From contig CM067592.1 of the NCBI GenBank assembly GCA_034336665.1, forward strand, positions 55,356,473 through 55,420,472: a stretch of 64,000 nucleotides of DNA, given 5' to 3'. Made by a program: the position numbers and the translations under genes. The notes under the pieces are model-generated. The model worked only from the letters and a program-made list of their open reading frames with translations, was not told where the DNA came from and did no database searches. Of the stretch, positions 58,782 through 64,000 are shown in pieces. The stretch is from Luscinia megarhynchos (Eukaryota > Chordata > Aves > Passeriformes > Turdidae). Position 1 is the first letter of the stretch. Each line of letters begins with the position of its first letter.

Positions 58782-61700
58782 ATCTGCTATGCAGAAACAA
58801 ACTTCCCTTTAATTTGCTCAGATATTGTTGGGAGTTGGAAAATGCATGAGGAAAGACAAGGATAAAGAAATAATGATGAAATTATGAGGGGGTGAAATAC
58901 ATGTTCAGAGCTGCAGGGAAATTTATTTTACATGTGCAGGGGAGCAAAACACTGCTGGTAGGTTGAAATTGTTGGAATGGGTGTCTGATCAGCAGTAACA
59001 TCAGCACAGTCCTAGTGGCAGAGATTTTCCAGAAGGGGGGAATATTGCTTTGCAATCCAGAGTTTCAGCAGTTCTTAGGCTCTCTTTTTTTTTTCAAAGG
59101 CTGCAAGTTGTTTCTGCTTTTGCTTGTGTGGCCACTCTGCCTGGTTGAGTATGGCAGTACTTCACATCCACTTTGCACGAGTGGAAGATCCCAGGCAAAG
59201 GAGGGCTGGTACTCAGGGTTTATTTTCCTGCAGTGGCACCTCTTAAAAGCCATTAGAAAAGGGCCATTGAAATTAATGTGCAGGTTTGACTCTTTCTTAT
59301 GGGGTGAAAGAGAAACAGAATGACTAAGAAATGAGTAATTTGAAAGCAATGAAAATTCACCCTGAAAGGTGGAAATATGCTTACTGTTTTCTCTATCTAG
59401 AAAATGTTTAGTTGAGGTATCCGGTTGAGAGAGAAATATAGATGTGCAGTGCTCAGATATTTTAGACAAATTAAAAAATCTTAAAATTTTAGGACCACCA
59501 TGTATCCTTTTCTATGCTTTTTCTTCCCCCCCCTTTTAAAAAGTTTCAGAGATGGTAATATTTCAGATAGTATTTTGATAAATATTAGTCTAATGTACTT
59601 GGAAAACTGAGAATGACTTCAGGAGGATAATTCACTGCTCTCAGTAAGGGTATTTTCAAGTTAAATTGTCTCTTCTCTTATGTTTTTATCTATCAGAACT
59701 TTATGATATCAGAGGCACTACTGCTTCAGCTTTGCTGTTTGTCTGGATGAGGGTGCTGTGCCCTGGACACCCCAGTTCCCTGGAAAACAAGGCAGGCCTG
59801 ACTGATAACTTTTGTTGCTTTCAAGTGTTCACTTTCACTAAAGTGAAGGTTCACTAAAACTTCAAGTAGTTTTAGTGATCTAATATACAGCAGGTATTTG
59901 TTGGGACTATTTCCTTTATGTTTATCACCCATATGGTGTATATCCTGGTATTGCAATTTATCTCAAAATTTTTTCTCTACTAATTTTTTACTTGCAGAAA
60001 ACCTGTTTAACTGATGCCTTTTGTGTCAGAAACGTGCTTTCTGATTGATGTTTGTCACTGGGAAGAAAGCTTCCTTTGAACATTCTTATCCTGCTCTGAT
60101 CCTGCATGTGTCTCTTAGTGCACTCCTAGTGGGTCTCCTAAAGTTTTTTGGTGTTCTTTGTTCTGAAACACAGACAGAACAAAGCTCTGGTTTGCAAAGA
60201 GCAAGTGCCAGAAGCTGTAGGAGACAATATTTATTTTTGAAATGCAAATTCTTGTGCTATGCAGTATTCAAGGAAACAAAGGTTAAAGAGATATTGCCAT
60301 GGGTAGCTTGAAAAAATAATAAAATTTTACTAAAGTGACTGTAAATCGTTAAGACTAAATTAATAGGCTAGAGATTTCTGGTGATAAAAATGACAACCAG
60401 AATTTTCTCAGCTTGGCTAGGAATATTTATTCTTGTAAATGCACCATGATTTAACCTCTGAGTAAAGTAAACACCTGATGAAACAACAAACTTATTTATA
60501 CTGAAATGACTGATGACTTGTTACTAAAAATACTGAGAATTCAGAAGAGGACTTTTATGCAGTAGCAATATGAATTTCTCTTCAGCGAAACTCTTAAATT
60601 ATACTTGCAGAATTAGGCCAGGTTATGGAGTGTACAGCAATTTTTATCGAATTCATTATTTAAAAAGGAACAAATTACATGATAGTTGCACACTGCTGTC
60701 TGTAGATGGCCTTGAAATTGCAAAGGACAGCAGAAGAGAAAGTAGTCAACTTTGTTTTCTGAGAAAAAGAGAAGGCAGCAAACAGTAAGGGGTTCAGATA
60801 TTCATTCTGACAAGTATTCTTCAAGACTTGGGGTTGTGGTCTGCATTTTAGAGGGATCTAGATTCATCTGGAGACTATTTGTGAAAACCTTAATGATTTA
60901 GTTTAGAAGAAAGAGTGCTGGAGCAGCAAGTCTCACATAGACTAAGAGGCAAACCAATTTGTTAAGTGAAAAAAAAAAACAGTCGAAAAAATGTTACCCG
61001 TAAGTTTCTATTCAATTTTGTCTAATTGCAACTAATGAAAAATATGCATATAAAAAAAGAAAAATAAAAATCCAGTAACAATAAACAAGAGAAATTGCAA
61101 ATCCAACTGGTGAGAAATATTTTCCCAGTAACTTTTTGGAACTATTTATCAGTACTGAGACATTGCAAGCCAGTGAAGTTTCTTGGCTAAATTCTACTTG
61201 GGACATTCGGAGTAGTTTAGAGATACAGTTAGGGGAATGTGTATAATTTTATAGTATAAATAGTATATGGTGTATGTAATATAAATTTTGGAGTTCTGGA
61301 TATGTTGACTGATTGTTGAGTCAGAACAAAAAAGAAAAGTTACTGTTTCAAGCACTGTTCTAAATATGTAAAAATGCGACTTTTTTGTTACTGTGAATTT
61401 CAATTTGGAGAGACACACAGTCATAGTATTAAGTCATTGAAGTCTATAAAATTACTGATGATGTTTTTCTTTCTCTAATGATAAAACATGAATGTGTTTG
61501 TCACATTTAGAGCCCTAAATTGATGGATTAAGATAATGTTATGGCTGGATTGGAATTTGTCTGGTAGCTTGTAAATCAATCATTATTATCTGTTTGCTTT
61601 TAGTATAAGGAAAAGGGAAGATACCAAGCAGTCAAATATTTATTTCAGGCTATAAAAAGCCTTATTTATCAAAATAAGTACAACTATAAATAAAACTCAG

Positions 61701-64000
61701 ATGGAAAAATGTGGATAAAACTTTGGATCTTGCATTGTATGGGGAAGAGAAAAAACTGCAATAGTGTGTCTTCGAGGAAGAGCACAGCTTTAATGGAGGC
61801 TTTGAGTTTCAGTGGAGAAATACAATTTTCAGCTAAAACAACCAAAACAATATCTAAGAGGGAAATAAGAATGACTATAAAACTTTAAAAATTAGCGTTG
61901 TATAGAAAACTCTTAAGGAGTCTAGAATAATTGTTTTAAGAAGGACAAGAGTAGAAAAATATATAAAATTCCCTGTATATAATAGACAAAGGATGGCAAA
62001 GTCCATTTACATATGGGGGTGTTAAAAAGACGATGCAGGGAAGAGACAAGTATCCAAAACATTTCTCTTCTGTATCTGAAAATAAATTAGTTGATGGGCC
62101 ACTATCACATGAGGATGACATACTGCCTTTGCATCCACTAGGGAGGATATTAATTAACAATGTTTAAAGATAAATGCTTCAGACAGAAAGCCCGGATGAT
62201 TTGCTACAGTCCAATACCAGTGGTTAAGATGCCTTTCTTGCTAACATTAATATCTATAAATGTGAAATATTATAACACTTCCAGGAGGTATTTGAAGTAG
62301 ACAAGTGTAGCACGTGAAACTTGTTAAACTGTGCTCAGCCTTAGGCACTGAAATAGAAAGGCCTAATACTGGATTTGATTAAACAAAACTGTAAAGCAGT
62401 AAGTTTCACATTTTTCTATGAAAAACAGGTCTTGTTCAAGCAGATTGTAACTTAGATTGCTTAAGGTAACCTCAAAAACCCTATCTGAATGGTATTTATT
62501 TAATGAGATTCCATTTTTAAAAGGACTGTAAAATAATATCAGTAAATCAAGTGTGTGTTAAGTAAATTTAAAGTCAGATAATGGATGTCTCATAAAATCA
62601 CCTTCAATAGTGGTATTTCTAGTAGATTTGTTGTATTATGCACTAGACTGATTAAAGTGTTACGTAGGATTTATTACCTAAAAAAAAATATTTCAAAAGT
62701 GTTGACTATAAGATGATAGAGACTGTAGAAGAGTAAAAATTGGATTTAATGACCCTCCTTTGTATTATTTCAGCATATTTAATTTAAATAAAAGTAATTT
62801 CTGTATTCCAAAGGAAAAAAAAAAAGAGTAAAAAACCAAACTGAACTTGTTTTGAAAAAAATCTGGGTATAGCAGACAAGATGAACTCAGAAGAAACTAT
62901 CAGTGTGTCAAAACATCTGTACATGCTTTTCTGAAATGAGTAATCTTGAGTGGGAGAAAATGGGAAGTGCATGCCTGGTTATGGAACACTGTGTATTGTA
63001 CACAGTTCTGTTGTCTGGTTCTGAAAAAGAAATTAAGGAATAAGGAACAATAGAACAAAAACACATCAGAATGTGGTGGAGTGTGGAATGTAAAATGCAT
63101 TAATGTGAGAGCCTTTACCTCAATACATCTAGATCATCAAAGAATACAACATAATGAGAGAGAACAGCAGCTCCCTGAGAAGGAAAGGCAGAGTACTTAA
63201 CCCTCATGAGACAGACCAGAAGGAAGAGCAAATGTCTGGAACCAAAAGTCAGACAAATTCAAGTAGGAAGGGGAGTTAGTGCCTTCTTTGAGGGAAGGGG
63301 ATGAATCACTTGGAGAAGCTGACAAAGGAAGTGTTTCTTTTCTAATACTCCCCATCCTGCTGTTCTTGGCTCTAGACTGAGAGACTGTTTAGAGAATATG
63401 CTTTAGTAGGCCACTGTTTAGATTTTAACATCCCTGATTTTAGACTTCTTACAAGGTCAGCTAGGTAAAATTTAATGGTCTTTCATTCAAAGGGAGGGAG
63501 CTGTATGTTGAAACAAGCTTTATCTGCATTGATACCCAAAACAGAAAGAACACCTCATGCTGTTAGCTCCTCTGCCCCTACAAAAACAACACAGGACACT
63601 ACTTCAATACTTCCAAAATTAGGAGAACTGGGTGTAGTTGTTACTCAAGGTTCCCACAAAACATAGCTCTCTTTCACCATTACTTAGTATTGTTTGAAAT
63701 CTTGTCTGCAGTCAGGAGCACACAGGCTAAAAGCCAGCCTGAGGGCCAAGCTATAAAATGCAGATATTAATCTCTGAACATTGCTGTCAATTCCTTCTGC
63801 TTGAATGTAGTTTAAGGTCTTGCAAATAATAAATGCTAAAGACATTTTGGACAATTTCTTCTTTCTATTCTGCTTCATGTAACACAAGAGCACAAAAATT
63901 TCTGCAGTAATGAATGGCTCATACTTTAGCCAGGGTTAACTTAATCAGCAGTGACTAAATAATAAAGATGCTGCACATTGGTTTCAGTAAAAGCAGAGAT
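58782..64000. other. AT-rich intergenic DNA, no gene seen
   Basis: Unique AT-rich sequence to the right edge. It contains the paired hairpins at 59828-59878 (listed separately). Short frames such as 59065-59469 (-) and 63475-63666 (+) have no recognised domain. No repeat family is identified. Confidence 0.4.
59828..59878. repeat. Two adjacent perfect inverted repeats
   Basis: TTCACTTT (59828-59835) pairs with AAAGTGAA (59840-59847) around CACT. Four bases later TCACTAAAACT (59851-59861) pairs with AGTTTTAGTGA (59868-59878) around TCAAGT. Both share the word TCACTAAA, so the two hairpins look related. Confidence 0.85.

Noticed and set aside
58611..58865. Lys/Glu-rich 84-codon protein
   Set aside because: It is a translation artefact of the GAA microsatellite.
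1..64000. CRISPR arrays, operons, bacterial promoters or prophage
   Set aside because: The window is vertebrate nuclear DNA by its spliced exons, CR1 and LTR content; no regularly spaced repeat array exists.
1..64000. tRNA, rRNA or known microRNA genes
   Set aside because: I found no cloverleaf with A and B box sequences, no rRNA stretch and no hairpin I recognise as a named microRNA; a covariance-model scan would be decisive.

Overview
This looks like a stretch of a bird nuclear genome, probably a passerine or another neoavian. The evidence is the repeat content: several CR1 retroposon fragments, some with the avian ATTCTATG-type 3' terminus, and a solo LTR whose whole length I recognise as a common avian ERVL-type LTR. 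The DNA is AT-rich, gene-poor and intron- or intergenic-like, with no bacterial-style gene packing. Nearly all open frames are chance frames or lie inside repeats.

Only one protein-coding gene can be supported. It is the 3' end of DTWD2, a tRNA-uridine aminocarboxypropyltransferase, on the + strand. Its last two coding exons are at 19992-20120 and 22236-22406. They have consensus splice sites, an uninterrupted frame, a TAA stop and an AATAAA signal about 90 bases beyond the stop. I found no earlier DTWD2 exon upstream, so 1-19991 is read as part of one very long intron. Inside it lie CR1 copies at about 2826-3228, 8458-9037 and 14672-15330, a putative minus-strand solo LTR near 12520-13399, and two GC-richer blocks of unknown origin (4020-4770 and 8040-8410).

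From about 22.5 kb to the right edge I see no convincing exon. In mammals the 3' side of DTWD2 faces a gene desert, and this would fit. The region holds a candidate LTR (about 23665-24225), the solo ERVL-type LTR with a GACTA target duplication (26552-27137), CR1 fragments (31936-32610, 33252-33346, 47735-48358, 51000-51185), simple repeats (notably a GAA tract at 58642-58781) and a few unique segments that resemble conserved non-coding or enhancer DNA by motif content only. In chicken, human 5q genes of this neighbourhood lie largely on chromosome Z, so a Z location is a reasonable guess but is not shown here.

No new biological system is evident. The more interesting observations are an inverted CR1 junction, an LTR with a repeated TCAAAAAGC motif between its TATA and polyA signals, paired perfect hairpins near 59.85 kb, a near-perfect hairpin just past DTWD2, and the enhancer-like segments in the desert.
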